Origin: Pseudomonas chlororaphis | Lineage (GTDB): Bacteria; Pseudomonadota; Gammaproteobacteria; Pseudomonadales; Pseudomonadaceae | Length of the DNA stretch: 64,000 bases | Direction of reading: 5' to 3' | Assembly (NCBI GenBank): GCA_001023535.1 | Contig: CP011020.1 | Location: 3,485,734 to 3,549,733 of the forward strand | Shown here: positions 1 through 8,906 of the stretch, in pieces | How the letters are laid out: each line of letters begins with the position of its first letter | Position numbering within the stretch: position 1 is the stretch's first letter | Made by a program: the position numbers and the translations under genes | The notes under the pieces: model-generated | The model's database searches: none | Seen by the model: the letters and a program-made list of their open reading frames with translations, nothing else | What the model was told of the DNA's origin: nothing

Positions 1-499
1 AGCCGCGCTGGTGCAGGCTGTGGCCGGAAAGGTCGAGGGACAGGATCGCTTCGCCACGGTCCAGGCGCAGGTGGATGCGCAGGTCCGGGTTGAGCTTGTC
101 GACGGACGGCCGCTCGCCCGACGGGGTACGCAGCTTGTCGACGATGGCATCCTTGACCTTCAAGGCGCCGAAGTGGGTGTTGTCGATGCCCGAACCGTGT
201 CCGCTGAACTCCACCGCCAGGGTGCCGTCGGCCAGCATGTGGTCTTGCCAGTCGACGTCCAGCACGCCGTGGTACAGGTCGTCGGCGTTCTTCATCTCGA
301 ACCGCTTGAGGACCAGCAGCACCCGGTTGGCCAGGCGCGACCACAGGCACAGGCGGTACGCGGTCTCCATGTCGGCCATGCCGCGCACGGCCGAGGTGTG
401 CTCGCGCGCCTCTTCAAGGCCAAGCCCGACGGCTTCCTCGATGAGCAGGCCTTCGAGGCCCTTGGGGCAAGTGAGGAAGAGTTCGAAACGGTCGGACAT
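1..499 (-). CDS. rlmL: 23S rRNA guanine-N2/N7 methyltransferase RlmL (N-terminal part, runs off window)
   Basis: The ATG is at 499 and the frame stays open to the left window edge, so about 166 N-terminal residues are visible. They start MSDRFELFLTCPKGLE and include a THUMP-like RNA-binding region (MADMETAYRLCLWSRLANRV) typical of RlmL/RlmKL, the bifunctional enzyme that methylates G2445 and G2069 of 23S rRNA. The methyltransferase domains lie outside the window. The neighbourhood rlmL / rmf / pyrD is the conserved Pseudomonas arrangement and supports the call. The product is cytoplasmic and acts on 50S precursors. Whether the C-terminal RlmK half is fused cannot be seen here. Confidence 0.88.
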   Translation of the reverse strand, partial: MSDRFELFLTCPKGLEGLLIEEAVGLGLEEAREHTSAVRGMADMETAYRLCLWSRLANRVLLVLKRFEMKNADDLYHGVLDVDWQDHMLADGTLAVEFSGHGSGIDNTHFGALKVKDAIVDKLRTPSGERPSVDKLNPDLRIHLRLDRGEAILSLDLSGHSLHQRG

Positions 500-1031
500 G
501 GGGATTCCAGCGCCTTTGGCTAAGTGGACCGGGCAACGCATTGCCGGGTCGGGTTCAGTCAGGTGCTTTTCTCAAGAGCACCCGCGTGGCACGAAGGTGT
601 GCCGCTCCACCCTCGCCGCTCAGGTTAAAAGAGCTTAGATGCGGGGGCAGATAAAAAATTCTGTGCAACAAATTGTGAAAACCCGACCCTTTCGTCGAAT
701 AGTACCCGAGTGCAACGGGAGGACATTCTCATCCGGGTCAGGACCGCGCCTTTGAGCGCAGGGCTGATCATACAGGGGTCTTGCTCAAAAGCGGACGCTG
801 AACATCAAGTTACTTATCGCCCTAACATCTTTATTGTTACGTGCTTATGACAAAACGATCATTCCATCCATGTGACGCTTTGGTTAGAACTCAACACAGG
901 TTGACGTCGCCACGGCGCCAACACCTTGGCTCGTCACGCCGGCAACGAGCCACCAACGGCAGAATGATTCTGCCCCGGCCCCGACAAGGGCCGACGCTAA
1001 AGAAACAGTCAACAAGTGAGGGCAACACCCT
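500..1031. other. Intergenic region between divergent rlmL and rmf
   Basis: There is no convincing gene in these 530 bases. The part next to rlmL holds several short inverted repeats (531-552, 571-591 and 594-617) that could fold in the rlmL leader. The part next to rmf is more AT-rich (about 640-860) and probably contains the rmf promoter, but I cannot pick a clear -35/-10 pair. A 64-codon reading frame at 841-1035 overlaps the rmf leader, has no good ribosome site and an atypical composition, and is not treated as a gene. I see no tRNA cloverleaf. Confidence 0.5.
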
Positions 1032-1247
1032 ATGAGAAGACTTAAGCGTGATCCGTTGGAAAGAGCATTTTTACGCGGTTACCAATATGGCGTTGGTGGT
1101 AAATCCCGTGAGCTTTGCCCCTTTACTCTACCGTCAGTACGTCAAGCCTGGATCAACGGCTGGCGAGAAGGACGCGGCGACAACTGGGACGGTATGACCG
1201 GCACTGCGGGTATCCATAGACTCAACGAACTTCACGCCGTCGGCTGA
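1032..1247 (+). CDS. rmf: Ribosome modulation factor
   Basis: This 71-residue basic protein (MRRLKRDPLERAFLRGYQYG...) matches Rmf in length and in the conserved core: the GYQYG motif, the LCPF segment, and RQAWINGWREGR. Rmf binds 70S ribosomes in stationary phase or stress and drives formation of inactive 100S dimers. The start is ATG at 1032, preceded by a purine-rich GTGAGGGC stretch. A strong intrinsic terminator follows about 90 bases downstream, so it is monocistronic. It lies between rlmL and pyrD, as in other Pseudomonas. Confidence 0.95.
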   Translation: MRRLKRDPLERAFLRGYQYGVGGKSRELCPFTLPSVRQAWINGWREGRGDNWDGMTGTAGIHRLNELHAVG

Positions 1248-1337
1248 CACAGGGCTTAACACTCAAGAACTCGACAATCTGATGTGCCAATCGATTTAAC
1301 CACGCGCGTCCCATCCGGACGGCGGGCTACGGCCCAG

Positions 1338-1363
1338 GGGCTCCTTCGAGGAGCCCTTTTTAT
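1338..1363 (+). terminator. Intrinsic terminator of rmf
   Basis: A perfect 7-bp stem GGGCTCC / GGAGCCC with a 5-nt TTCGA loop (1338-1356) is followed immediately by TTTTTATT. It lies about 90 bases after the rmf stop codon in the right orientation. Confidence 0.9.
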
Positions 1364-1410
1364 TGCCGGAATCTTATGAACAACGCCGATGCCTGGCTGT
1401 GAACACAGGT

Positions 1411-1541
1411 GTGGCGAGGGTGCTTGCTCCCGCTGGGCTGCACGGCAGCCCAAACACCATGACACACGGTGATTCAGTCATATCGCGTTAGCAGATTTCG
1501 GGAGTGCTTCGCACTCCAGCGGGAGCAAGCTCCCTCGCCAC
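1411..1541. repeat. Inverted REP-type palindromes between rmf and pyrD
   Basis: A left arm starting GTGGCGAGGGTGCTTGCTCC (1411) is mirrored by a right arm ending GGAGCAAGCTCCCTCGCCAC (to about 1540). Each arm also contains its own small palindrome. This is a REPIN-like doublet of the class common in P. fluorescens intergenic DNA. It lies between the convergent rmf and pyrD 3' ends. Confidence 0.8.
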
Positions 1542-1573
1542 AATGGATTTGCCCGATTTTCAGAAAGGCTGAA

Positions 1574-2593
1574 TCAACCCAACGCCGCAATCGCATCCAC
1601 CGACTCACGAATCAACGCCGGCCCCTTGTAGATGAAGCCCGAATAGATCTGCACCAGACTCGCACCGGCGCTGATCTTCTCGGCGGCATGCCGTCCCTCG
1701 GTGACCCCGCCCGCCGCGATGATCGGCAAGCGCCCCGCCAGTTCGGCGGCCAGGACCTTCACCGTGTGGGTGCTCTTGTCACGCACCGGCGCGCCAGACA
1801 AGCCGCCCGCCTCGTCACCGTGTTCCAGCCCTTCGACACCTTCGCGCCCCAGGGTCGTGTTGGTGGCGATCACCGCGTCCATGCCGGTCTCAACCAGGGC
1901 CTGGGCCACCTGGGCGGTTTCTTCGTCGCTCATGTCCGGGGCGATCTTGATGGCCAGCGGCACATGCCGGCCATGGATCACCGCCAGTTCCGCACGACGA
2001 CGGGCCAGGTCGGCCAGCAGTTGCTTGAGGGAGTCACCAAATTGCAGGCTGCGCAGCCCCGGGGTGTTCGGCGAGCTGACGTTGACGGTCACGTAGCTGG
2101 CGTGGGCGTAGACCTTGTCCAGGCAGATCAGGTAATCGTCGACGGCGCGCTCCACCGGTGTGTCGAAGTTCTTGCCGATGTTGATCCCCAGCACGCCCCG
2201 ATACTTGGCCGCCGCCACCCGGGCGAGCAGATGGTCGACACCGAGGTTGTTGAAGCCCATGCGATTGATGATCGCCTCGGCTTGCGGAAGGCGGAACAGC
2301 CGCGGCTTGGGGTTGCCCGGCTGCGGACGCGGGGTGACGGTGCCGATTTCCACGAAACCGAAGCCCAACTGGGCGAACCCGTCGATGGCCGCACCGTTCT
2401 TGTCCAGCCCCGCCGCCAACCCGACCGGGTTAGGGAATTCCAGGCCCATCACCGTCACCGGCAGTTTCGCCGGGGCCTTGCACAGCAAACCGTTAAGCCC
2501 CAGCCGCCCGCCCGCGCCGATCAGGTCCAGGGACAGGTCGTGGGAAGTTTCGGGGGAAAGTTTGAACAGCAGCTCACGGGCCAGGGTGTACAT
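1574..2593 (-). CDS. pyrD: Dihydroorotate dehydrogenase (quinone), class 2
   Basis: The 339-residue product has the full length of class 2 PyrD, the membrane-associated FMN enzyme that oxidises dihydroorotate to orotate with quinone in pyrimidine synthesis. Visible family features are the N-terminal quinone-binding helix region ([20 protein letters not shown]), the substrate/FMN loop [16 protein letters not shown], and [12 protein letters not shown], whose Ser is the catalytic base of class 2 enzymes. The C-terminal phosphate-binding GGV and [16 protein letters not shown] also match. It is monocistronic and convergent with rmf. It marks the left border of the T3SS region. Confidence 0.96.
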   Translation of the reverse strand: MYTLARELLFKLSPETSHDLSLDLIGAGGRLGLNGLLCKAPAKLPVTVMGLEFPNPVGLAAGLDKNGAAIDGFAQLGFGFVEIGTVTPRPQPGNPKPRLFRLPQAEAIINRMGFNNLGVDHLLARVAAAKYRGVLGINIGKNFDTPVERAVDDYLICLDKVYAHASYVTVNVSSPNTPGLRSLQFGDSLKQLLADLARRRAELAVIHGRHVPLAIKIAPDMSDEETAQVAQALVETGMDAVIATNTTLGREGVEGLEHGDEAGGLSGAPVRDKSTHTVKVLAAELAGRLPIIAAGGVTEGRHAAEKISAGASLVQIYSGFIYKGPALIRESVDAIAALG

Positions 2594-2690
2594 GGGCGGG
2601 TTTGACTCGATCGACGAAATGAGCCGCGGATTATAGCCGGGGTGGAGCGCTGGGAGCGAGCAGCCGATGGCTGCCCACTCTTGGGCTGGA

Positions 2691-4061
2691 TCAATCCGTG
2701 GTCGTTTCCTGCAGCGTATGGGTGTTGCTGGTTTGCTTCAGGTTGGCAAAGATAAGTGGAAAGTAAAGAAACATCATCATCACGGCGAAACAGCCATTGA
2801 GAAGATGGCCCTGGGTATCCTCTCCGAAGTCGTACTCGCTCAACAAAGCGCCTGCCGCACCTACGACCAGACTGACAGCGTGGCCATACGATAGGCGTGC
2901 CCCCGCCACATTCACGAATGCATCGGCTAATTGAGTCCTGGTGGGCCACTGAACACCCGCGCGAACCTCCAACGCCATTTGTCGTAAAGACTCCGGATCA
3001 GAAAAGACCGAATCCGACCCTGGCTGGGGGGATAGCACATGCCAACTCTTGCAGATAATCAAGGTAGACACATCGGCTACCATTCCGAGCGCATTCAATC
3101 CGGCTTTGATAGCGTCCGCCCCGAAATCGTGATCCATCGCCTCGACGGCCCTGGCAGGCCCACTCAATGGCATGACCTTACCCAGTTCCGCCAATGCAAA
3201 TTGAAACGCGCCATAAGCCGCTGCTGTAACAGCGGTTGACGCTGCGTTCGCGGAACCTGCGTTGTCTTTCAAAGGGAAAAAGGATTGAGCCAGCGCCCGG
3301 GCCATGATGTACACGACCCCGCCGGCCATTGCAGGGAAAAGCTTTGACGCCGTTCCCGTGAGAACGGCCGCGACACAGCCTCCCAGCGCTGCAGACGCTA
3401 TGCACACACTCCCCAGCCGAGATTTCCAGCTCGCCTCCCCTGAGACCTCTCTGCGGATAGCCCCCATCAGCGTCAACGCTGGCCCCGTCATTGCCAGCGC
3501 CACAGCCGCCCATGCCCGCGTGGCCTCAGGTGTATCACCCGCACCCAGAGCGTGTTCGACGAGATAGCCAACGTACTCGCGCAACAAGGTGGTCAGCGCA
3601 ATGATTACCCCCGTGTTCCCGGCGACATTCAACAGATTGAGACCTGGCCCCTTGGCGGATTCGAGCAGTTCCATGCCAGCCTCAAGTACAGACTTCAAGC
3701 GATCCTCACGATTCTCGCAGCCTTCGGCCCTTTCATTTATTAAATCAAAAATTGCATGGCTGTCAGGCTCGTGAAGCGTTACACCGGTTTCGACAAATTG
3801 CGTAATCTGATCGGTTACATCGCGATCGTACTGTCCCAGATCGGCAGAGAGTTCCTTCAGCGAGGCCGTCGTGGCATTACCCAGATGCACAAAACCCATT
3901 GCGACATGTTTAGGCGCCCCCAATTGGTCCAATTGAAAATCAGTAGTGTCCAGCAGTACAGATTCAAGCGTCGCTGATGTTTCTACCGAACTAGTTGAAG
4001 ATGAAACGAAATCACTTCGGGCGACATCTGTAGAAATGCTCGCACCTTGTCCAATTTGCAT
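2691..4061 (-). CDS. Hydrophobic protein at the end of the T3SS block, candidate secreted effector
   Basis: I do not recognise this 456-residue protein. The first 45 residues are Ser/Thr-rich with few charges ([20 protein letters not shown]...), as seen in many type III secretion signals. A helical acidic part follows to about residue 135. From about 142 to 262 and again at about 275-297, 320-336, 390-407 and 423-445 there are long hydrophobic Ala/Gly-rich segments able to insert in a membrane. The gene starts only 41 bases after the orgC-like stop, on the same strand, with AAGGA about nine bases before the ATG, so it looks like the last gene of the prg/org operon. T3SS effectors or translocator accessories are often encoded at such operon ends. 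The role is inferred from position and composition only; an immunity or unrelated membrane protein is possible. Confidence 0.5.
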   Translation of the reverse strand: MQIGQGASISTDVARSDFVSSSTSSVETSATLESVLLDTTDFQLDQLGAPKHVAMGFVHLGNATTASLKELSADLGQYDRDVTDQITQFVETGVTLHEPDSHAIFDLINERAEGCENREDRLKSVLEAGMELLESAKGPGLNLLNVAGNTGVIIALTTLLREYVGYLVEHALGAGDTPEATRAWAAVALAMTGPALTLMGAIRREVSGEASWKSRLGSVCIASAALGGCVAAVLTGTASKLFPAMAGGVVYIMARALAQSFFPLKDNAGSANAASTAVTAAAYGAFQFALAELGKVMPLSGPARAVEAMDHDFGADAIKAGLNALGMVADVSTLIICKSWHVLSPQPGSDSVFSDPESLRQMALEVRAGVQWPTRTQLADAFVNVAGARLSYGHAVSLVVGAAGALLSEYDFGEDTQGHLLNGCFAVMMMFLYFPLIFANLKQTSNTHTLQETTTD

Positions 4062-4102
4062 GGTTATTTTTCCTTGCTCTCATATAAACCATCAAAACTT
4101 TC

Positions 4103-4549
4103 TCACCACTCACTCCTCTCCCACGCCTCATCCCCCATCGGCTCAAACACCTCACGCATCCACCCCGTGACAAACACCTCCATGGCAAACGCCAGCCCAT
4201 TGGCGCCGCTGATCTCTTTGTAGAGCCGGGACTTTTCCAGCCCCTCGTCCTTCAATCGAAACAGCACCTGCAACGTGACCGCCTTCAATGCGCTCGCGGT
4301 GGGGTACGCCGCGGTGTGGCCGTCTGGCCCTCGCAGCCCGCGCAAAAATTCATAGAGGGCCTTTTCGCCCTGCCCCTCCATCCCTAACAGCCATTGATAC
4401 AGTTGCTCGAACCCAGGGTCAGGACGCTTGGTGGCGGTCAATGGTTCATGGGCGGCCAGCAAACGCGATTCCAATGTTTGCACCGGGGAGCTGGCGTCGC
4501 GATCGAGGGCAACGGTGCCGGGTGTGGGTTCAATCTTCACAAGGCACAT
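4103..4549 (-). CDS. orgC: OrgC-like T3SS protein
   Basis: This 148-residue protein (MCLVKIEPTPGTVALD...) follows orgB with a 20-base overlap, the position and size of Salmonella OrgC, a small secreted factor that promotes needle assembly. The region from about residue 50 (FEQLYQWLLGMEGQG... to the C-terminal EVFEPMGDEAWE) is compact and helical. I recognise it mainly by synteny prgHIJK-orgABC, not by a diagnostic motif. The start ATG at 4549 is preferred because the frame upstream is shadow to orgB. An alternative is an unrelated T3SS accessory protein. Confidence 0.6.
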   Translation of the reverse strand: MCLVKIEPTPGTVALDRDASSPVQTLESRLLAAHEPLTATKRPDPGFEQLYQWLLGMEGQGEKALYEFLRGLRGPDGHTAAYPTASALKAVTLQVLFRLKDEGLEKSRLYKEISGANGLAFAMEVFVTGWMREVFEPMGDEAWERSEW

Positions 4550-5231
4550 CGGCAGACGCGGTGTGTGGGGCGAAACTGGCGCACAGCGCCGACAGGGCTT
4601 GCAACGCGGCCTGGTCCAGCACGCGCACCGAATCCGGCAAGTCGGCAATGCTCGCCAACAAGCGCGGCGCGAGCCGCTCGCGCGTGGCTTCCAGGTCGAA
4701 CTCCAGCAGTTGATCCGCCAGCCGCAGCACGTAGCGATCCTGCGGGTGGTACTCCAGGTGCAGTTCACCCGACCAGTGCTTGCCCACGCACTCGCGCATT
4801 TCATCGCCGCGCGGACGACAGTGTTGCGGCAATAACACCTGCAACACCGCGTCGCTGTCGCCGGCTTGCCCGACCAGCCAGCGCGCCAGCATGTCGTCCA
4901 GCCATTGGGGCTGATTCAAGGCCTGGGCGAGCAGATCGCCCGCAGCCCGGATCAGTTGCTGGTGCAGTTGTTGGCCGAGGGTTTGGGCGGTCAACAAGCC
5001 TTCCGCCAACTGCCCGGCCGCCCGCAGGATGCCCTCGGCATACCCCTGCCGAAACGCCTCAGCGTGCACCGCTTCGGCCTCGCGCCGCGCCTGTTCGAGA
5101 CATTCTCGGGCCCGGCGCTGGGCTTCGAGTTGCAGGCGTCGACGGCGGCGGGCGGCGGCGATGTCCTCGCGGGCCAGGTGCACGTCTTCGTCAACGGGCA
5201 GGTCAGCGATGGATCGGATCGAGTCGAGCAT
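4530..5231 (-). CDS. orgB: T3SS stator/sorting-platform protein OrgB (SctL family)
   Basis: The product has 233 residues, against about 226 in Salmonella OrgB. A long charged N-terminal coiled coil is rich in Arg, Ala and Glu (residues about 25-70, AARRRRRLQLEAQRRARECL). It is followed by a conserved SctL-type C-terminal part with LLAQALNQPQW and VLQVLLPQHC. SctL links the cytoplasmic sorting platform (SpaO) to the InvC ATPase. The ATG at 5231 overlaps the end of orgA by 29 bases, consistent with translational coupling. The upstream open frame is shadow to orgA. Confidence 0.85.
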   Translation of the reverse strand: MLDSIRSIADLPVDEDVHLAREDIAAARRRRRLQLEAQRRARECLEQARREAEAVHAEAFRQGYAEGILRAAGQLAEGLLTAQTLGQQLHQQLIRAAGDLLAQALNQPQWLDDMLARWLVGQAGDSDAVLQVLLPQHCRPRGDEMRECVGKHWSGELHLEYHPQDRYVLRLADQLLEFDLEATRERLAPRLLASIADLPDSVRVLDQAALQALSALCASFAPHTASADVPCED

Positions 5232-5769
5232 GCTGCACCGCCAGGAAGAAAAGCGTCGGGTCCGGTTCAGGGACCGGCCACTGCCGATGCAAGCCCACGA
5301 CCGGTTCGGAAAACTGCAAGGCCAGGCACTCCAGCAGCCACGGTGGGACCTGCCTGTGCCAGCCCCACAGCGCATTGAGGCCGGCCGCTTCGACCTGCTC
5401 GATTGAAACCGGCAGGCCCGCGACCGGCAGGCCGCCGCGGGCCCCTAGGCGACAGCCGGCGAACCGGCGCACCGACGCCGGCAGGCATCGCCATGCCGCC
5501 CCTCGCGCCAACGCGGGCCACAGCCGATAGGCCCCCATCAGCAACGCCACGCAGGGCAACTGCCGCCACTGGCGAACCCACTGTTTTGCCACGCCGCCCA
5601 GCGCTGTCGAAGGCAGCGCCAGTGGCAGCGCCAGCCCATCACGCAGCATGTCATTGAGCCGCCGGCGCGCCTCTTCGCCCTCGAAGTCCGGCGGCACCAC
5701 CAGGCGCTGCGGGTGCAGATAAGCCAAAGGCTCGACGAGAAGACGCCGCAGGCATTCAACGTCCGACAT
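5203..5769 (-). CDS. orgA: T3SS sorting-platform adaptor OrgA (SctK family)
   Basis: This 188-residue protein (MSDVECLRRLLVEPLAYLHP...) has the position and size of OrgA/MxiK, which tethers SpaO pods to the PrgH ring. It is rich in Leu, Trp and Pro (LPASVRRFAGCRLG; GLNALWGWHRQVPPWL). The ATG at 5769 has GAGG seven bases upstream and overlaps the prgK stop by 14 bases; a GTG one codon earlier is also possible. It overlaps orgB downstream. Sequence conservation in this family is low, so the assignment rests on the ordered block prgK-orgA-orgB. Confidence 0.8.
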   Translation of the reverse strand: MSDVECLRRLLVEPLAYLHPQRLVVPPDFEGEEARRRLNDMLRDGLALPLALPSTALGGVAKQWVRQWRQLPCVALLMGAYRLWPALARGAAWRCLPASVRRFAGCRLGARGGLPVAGLPVSIEQVEAAGLNALWGWHRQVPPWLLECLALQFSEPVVGLHRQWPVPEPDPTLFFLAVQHARLDPIHR

Positions 5770-6478
5770 CACGTCGCCTCACACCGGCAAAGTGGTAAAG
5801 CCAGGCCGCTCCACCAGCCACCAGTAGTCCGCTCATCACCCCCAACAACCACGGCCAGGGCGAATACCCTTGGGTGGTCAACCGCGATGGCGCAACGTGC
5901 TGGGTCGGCGAGCGCCTGGACAGCACCACCGAGATGTTCTCGTAGTCCACCGCGGCGAAACTGTTCTTGAGGAAACGCTTGATGTCGTTGATCAGCAATT
6001 GCGCCTCGACGTCGCGCTCATGCAACACCATCGCCGAGAGGTGCACAGGCGCAGGCTTGCGACCGCCCTCGCCGGCGTCCAAGTCATAGCTGATGTGGAC
6101 CCGCGCCGACACCACCCCTTCGAGCACCCCCAGCGATTGCTCGACGCGCTGTTCCAACGCCGAATACAACCGGGCCTTTTCCGCGCGGGGCGAGGCCACC
6201 AGGGCGTCGGCGGGAAACATCTCGGAGACTTGCAGGCGCGGCCTGGAAGGCAGCGCGTAGAGGTTGAGCAGGTCGACGGCGGCGGCAAAATCCAGTGGAT
6301 CGATCTTCACCGCGTAACCGGTCTTGCCGGTGTCAACCTTCACCGCGGCAATGTTGTTGCGCTGCAACACCGACAGCACTTCGTTGGCCTGTTGCTGATC
6401 CAGACCCTCCAGCAGGCTCGGCTGGCGGCACCCCGCCAGGGCCAGGCACAGCAACACGCAACAAAGGCTCGTTCTCAT
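5756..6478 (-). CDS. prgK: T3SS inner-membrane ring lipoprotein PrgK (SctJ)
   Basis: The 240-residue product has a lipoprotein signal peptide with lipobox LALAGC (Cys17). A YscJ/FliF ring-building domain follows: LDQQQANEVLSVLQRNNIAA, then GYAVKIDPLDFAAAVDLLN, and ALEQRVEQSLGVLEGVVSAR. A single transmembrane segment sits near the C terminus (about residues 208-230). SctJ forms the periplasmic ring of the needle-complex base with PrgH. The start overlaps the prgJ stop by four bases (ATGA), typical of coupled T3SS genes. Confidence 0.95.
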   Translation of the reverse strand: MRTSLCCVLLCLALAGCRQPSLLEGLDQQQANEVLSVLQRNNIAAVKVDTGKTGYAVKIDPLDFAAAVDLLNLYALPSRPRLQVSEMFPADALVASPRAEKARLYSALEQRVEQSLGVLEGVVSARVHISYDLDAGEGGRKPAPVHLSAMVLHERDVEAQLLINDIKRFLKNSFAAVDYENISVVLSRRSPTQHVAPSRLTTQGYSPWPWLLGVMSGLLVAGGAAWLYHFAGVRRRDVGR

Positions 6479-6783
6479 GAAGCACGCAACAGGGTTTCGG
6501 CGGTGCCCACGGCCTTGCGCACCATCACGTTGAGCAAGTTGATGTCGACGTTGTATTGCCCGGTCAGCTCCTGCAACTGGGCCAACACGTCAGGGTCGGT
6601 GACGTCGGGGCGGCGCAGCAACTGACCGATGGCCGAGACATCCTGCCCACTGTCAACGAAAGCCCTGGCATAGCTGTCGATCAGTCGCGACTCCAGCGAA
6701 ACGATCGGCCCCTCCTGGGGGCCATGCAATTCAGCGATGGCCAACCGCTCGATGGCCGACGGGTAAAGACCTTGCAAAGGCAT
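6475..6783 (-). CDS. prgJ: T3SS inner rod protein PrgJ (SctI)
   Basis: The product has 102 residues from the ATG at 6783; a GTG at 6792 would give 105. Salmonella PrgJ is about 101. The C-terminal third (PDVLAQLQELTGQYNVDINL, then LNVMVRKAVGTAETLLRAS) is the conserved SctI helix that polymerises below the needle. It is secreted before the switch to translocators. It lies between prgI and prgK, as in Salmonella SPI-1. Neither start has a strong ribosome site; the ATG was chosen on length. Confidence 0.9.
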   Translation of the reverse strand: MPLQGLYPSAIERLAIAELHGPQEGPIVSLESRLIDSYARAFVDSGQDVSAIGQLLRRPDVTDPDVLAQLQELTGQYNVDINLLNVMVRKAVGTAETLLRAS

Positions 6784-6841
6784 ACGGTGCACTCATGAAA
6801 GGGCCATCGTCACACGCGATGGCCAGCCGAAAGAGAAAGCG

Positions 6842-7102
6842 TCAACGCGCCGCCTGGATGATCGCCATGTCGATGTCCTTGAAGCCCTTGATCGTGTTGG
6901 TCTGGGCGTTGCGAAAGACCGTGTACGAGGAAAACGCGGTCTGGTAGGCCGCCAGCAGCCCAGGGTCGGACGCATCGTTTTTCAGCTTCTCCAGCGCTTC
7001 GTCCAAGGCTTCCTTGAGTTTCTTCGCACCCTCTTCGAATGCCGCGGCCTGCTCACCGAGAAAGTCATCGGGGAATGTGATGGGGAGTCCGATACCAGCC
7101 AT
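6842..7102 (-). CDS. prgI: T3SS needle filament protein PrgI (SctF)
   Basis: This small 86-residue helical protein has the two-helix needle-subunit pattern: a helix rich in Lys, Glu and Ala (EEGAKKLKEALDEALEKLKN), a Pro/Asp turn (ASDPGLL), then AYQTAFSSYTVFRNAQTNTI and a C-terminal hydrophobic tail. SctF subunits polymerise into the external needle. It follows prgH by only seven bases. It is slightly longer than Salmonella PrgI (80). Confidence 0.94.
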   Translation of the reverse strand: MAGIGLPITFPDDFLGEQAAAFEEGAKKLKEALDEALEKLKNDASDPGLLAAYQTAFSSYTVFRNAQTNTIKGFKDIDMAIIQAAR

Positions 7103-7109
7103 GCGTTAC

Positions 7110-8285
7110 CTACTCTGTCTGATTTAGAAAATGCCAGGACGAAGACCCCGTCTTGACGTAGCCCTGGGGGCCGGTTTGAAACGACTTGCCCTTGAGCGCG
7201 TCGTCCTTGAGCTCGACGGTGAAGTGCACGTAGCGATCCCCCCACTGCCGGTAAAAATCGTCGACGTACTGGCGCGCCGCAGCCAGCTCGGCATCTTGCA
7301 AGTTGCCCTCGACGGCGAACGTGACACTGTCGCTGTGCTCGACCCGGCTGAAGGCCAGCGAGAGGCGTTGCAAACCGCCCTGGGCCAGGTCGGCCAGTGT
7401 TCGGTCATCCTGCATCTGCAGCAGGACATCGCGGGCATACGGCGCCGCCGCCAGCAGTGTTTCGAGCAGGCGCGCCTGGCTGTCGGGCGTAAGCAGGTTG
7501 CGTTGTGCGCTGAGCCACAGGCGCGGCAATGACGGGTCCTTGAGATCGAGCACATGCCAGGCCAGTTGCGGGTCATGGTCGATCAGCACCTGCTCCAGCC
7601 GACGCCGCTCCTGCTCCAACAGCAGCACCGTGCCCTCGAAGCCGGGGTGGCGAGTCAGCACCTGACGGCTCCAGCCGGCATCGCGCTCGCTGGAAACGAA
7701 CACGTACACCGCCCCATCGCGCCCGCCCAGCACCTGTACCTGGGCGCTGGCGCCGGCAATCAACGCGCGAACGGCGGTTTCAGGCGCCGGTCCCGGTCGC
7801 GCCACGAAGCCGAGCCCAATCGCCAGTGCAGCCAGCACCAGGCCGCAGGCGATCCAACGGGGCCGTGGGCTGTTCCACGCGATGGGGGCGGCTGCATGAT
7901 CAGGCGCAGCGCTCGGATGCTTGAAAAGATCGGGCGCCCAAACTTCGTTCTGGGCTCGCAAGGCGATGTACAAACCACCGACCTGGACCCTGGCCTGGAA
8001 GGCCGCATGGCGAACCTCGACCGAATCGCCGAGCACCCGCAACGGCACGCCCTGCGGCGTGGCCTGGTCGGCCAGCACCTCGAAGTTACAGCCACCGGTC
8101 TGCAGTGGAACGAAAATGGCCTCGGCAGGCACACCGGCCGAAAGCGCGCCCTCCTCCAACAGCTCCACCGCCCCGACCACGAACACCGTGGTGCCTTCGC
8201 CCAGCGCAAACTCGCAGCCCTGCAACGGGCCATTGAGTATCCGCAGGACGCAAGGCTGTAGCGTAGGGGTCGTCGGCACTGTCAC
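7110..8285 (-). CDS. prgH: T3SS inner-membrane ring protein PrgH (SctD)
   Basis: I place the start at a GTG at 8285, which has GGAG eight bases upstream. It gives 391 residues, essentially the length of Salmonella PrgH, and begins just before the family N terminus (VLRILNGPLQGCEF). A longer frame back to 8396 adds residues that do not look like PrgH. An N-terminal FHA-like domain (to about 135) is followed by one transmembrane segment (about 145-165, WIACGLVLAALAIGLGF). Periplasmic ring-building modules come next, ending with YVDDFYRQWGDRYVHFTVEL and GPQGYVKTGSSSWHF, very like PrgH. It builds the outer inner-membrane ring with PrgK and docks OrgA. Confidence 0.93.
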   Translation of the reverse strand: MTVPTTPTLQPCVLRILNGPLQGCEFALGEGTTVFVVGAVELLEEGALSAGVPAEAIFVPLQTGGCNFEVLADQATPQGVPLRVLGDSVEVRHAAFQARVQVGGLYIALRAQNEVWAPDLFKHPSAAPDHAAAPIAWNSPRPRWIACGLVLAALAIGLGFVARPGPAPETAVRALIAGASAQVQVLGGRDGAVYVFVSSERDAGWSRQVLTRHPGFEGTVLLLEQERRRLEQVLIDHDPQLAWHVLDLKDPSLPRLWLSAQRNLLTPDSQARLLETLLAAAPYARDVLLQMQDDRTLADLAQGGLQRLSLAFSRVEHSDSVTFAVEGNLQDAELAAARQYVDDFYRQWGDRYVHFTVELKDDALKGKSFQTGPQGYVKTGSSSWHFLNQTE

Positions 8286-8411
8286 CGTCCAAACTCCAGG
8301 GCAGTCGAATGAGCCGCCATGGTAGGCACTGCGCAAACAGGCTTCCTGATCGAAATCTGCCGGTTGTGCCGCGCAAGGGATCAGAATCCCGAGCAAGCCC
8401 CGTGGCGAGGC

Positions 8412-8906
8412 TTATCCGTCCGACGGTTCGGTTGCAGGTCGTCCTGGCTGGCCCTGAGTGAGCGCTTGGTAGCGCTGCCAGACCTTGCGCGCGTAGCGCA
8501 GGCGTGCGGCCTGGCGATGGGGTGAGTTGCCCGCGTTGTAAGCGCCGACCGCCGTCCAGTTGTAGCCATGGCGGGCGATGAATTCGGCCAGCACCGACGC
8601 CCCGACTTCCACCGACAGGCACGGCTCTTCCAGCAACCGCCGCTCGGTGATCCCCTGGCGTTGCAGGCGCGGCAGATGGCTGCTGTTGACCTGCATCAGG
8701 CCAATGTCGCGGGTGCCGTTGCGGTTGTGGTTGATCGCGCCGGGCTGCTGCCCCGACTCGACCTCGGCAATCGCTTGCAGCAGCTCGGGTTCGATGCCAT
8801 GCAACTGCCCGGCCTTGCTCCAGCACCAGGCATTGGCCTGCGTCACGCCCAGGCCCAGACCGAGACACACCGGCCAGCACAACCAAGGATTGCGACGCCC
8901 CTTCAT
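8412..8906 (-). CDS. iagB: T3SS-associated lytic transglycosylase IagB
   Basis: This 164-residue exported protein has a signal peptide ending near ANA (about residue 26) and an SLT/lysozyme-like fold. The catalytic Glu lies in LLQAIAEVESGQQPGA, followed by NRNGTRDIGLMQVNSSHLP and GYNWTAVGAYNAG. Such enzymes cut peptidoglycan locally so the needle base can span the wall. The start overlaps the hilA stop by four bases. hilA-iagB is also the Salmonella order. Confidence 0.93.
   Translation of the reverse strand: MKGRRNPWLCWPVCLGLGLGVTQANAWCWSKAGQLHGIEPELLQAIAEVESGQQPGAINHNRNGTRDIGLMQVNSSHLPRLQRQGITERRLLEEPCLSVEVGASVLAEFIARHGYNWTAVGAYNAGNSPHRQAARLRYARKVWQRYQALTQGQPGRPATEPSDG

Noticed and set aside
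841..1035. 64-codon open frame before rmf
   Set aside because: No ribosome site, Arg-rich unstructured product, and overlap with the rmf leader and ribosome-binding region.
2630..2690. Terminator after the hydrophobic T3SS-end gene
   Set aside because: A GCAGCC/GGCTGC hairpin is present, but there is no T-run on the minus strand after it.
8286..8396. N-terminal extension of prgH to 8396
   Set aside because: The added residues do not resemble PrgH, and a GTG at 8285 with a good GGAG site gives the family length.
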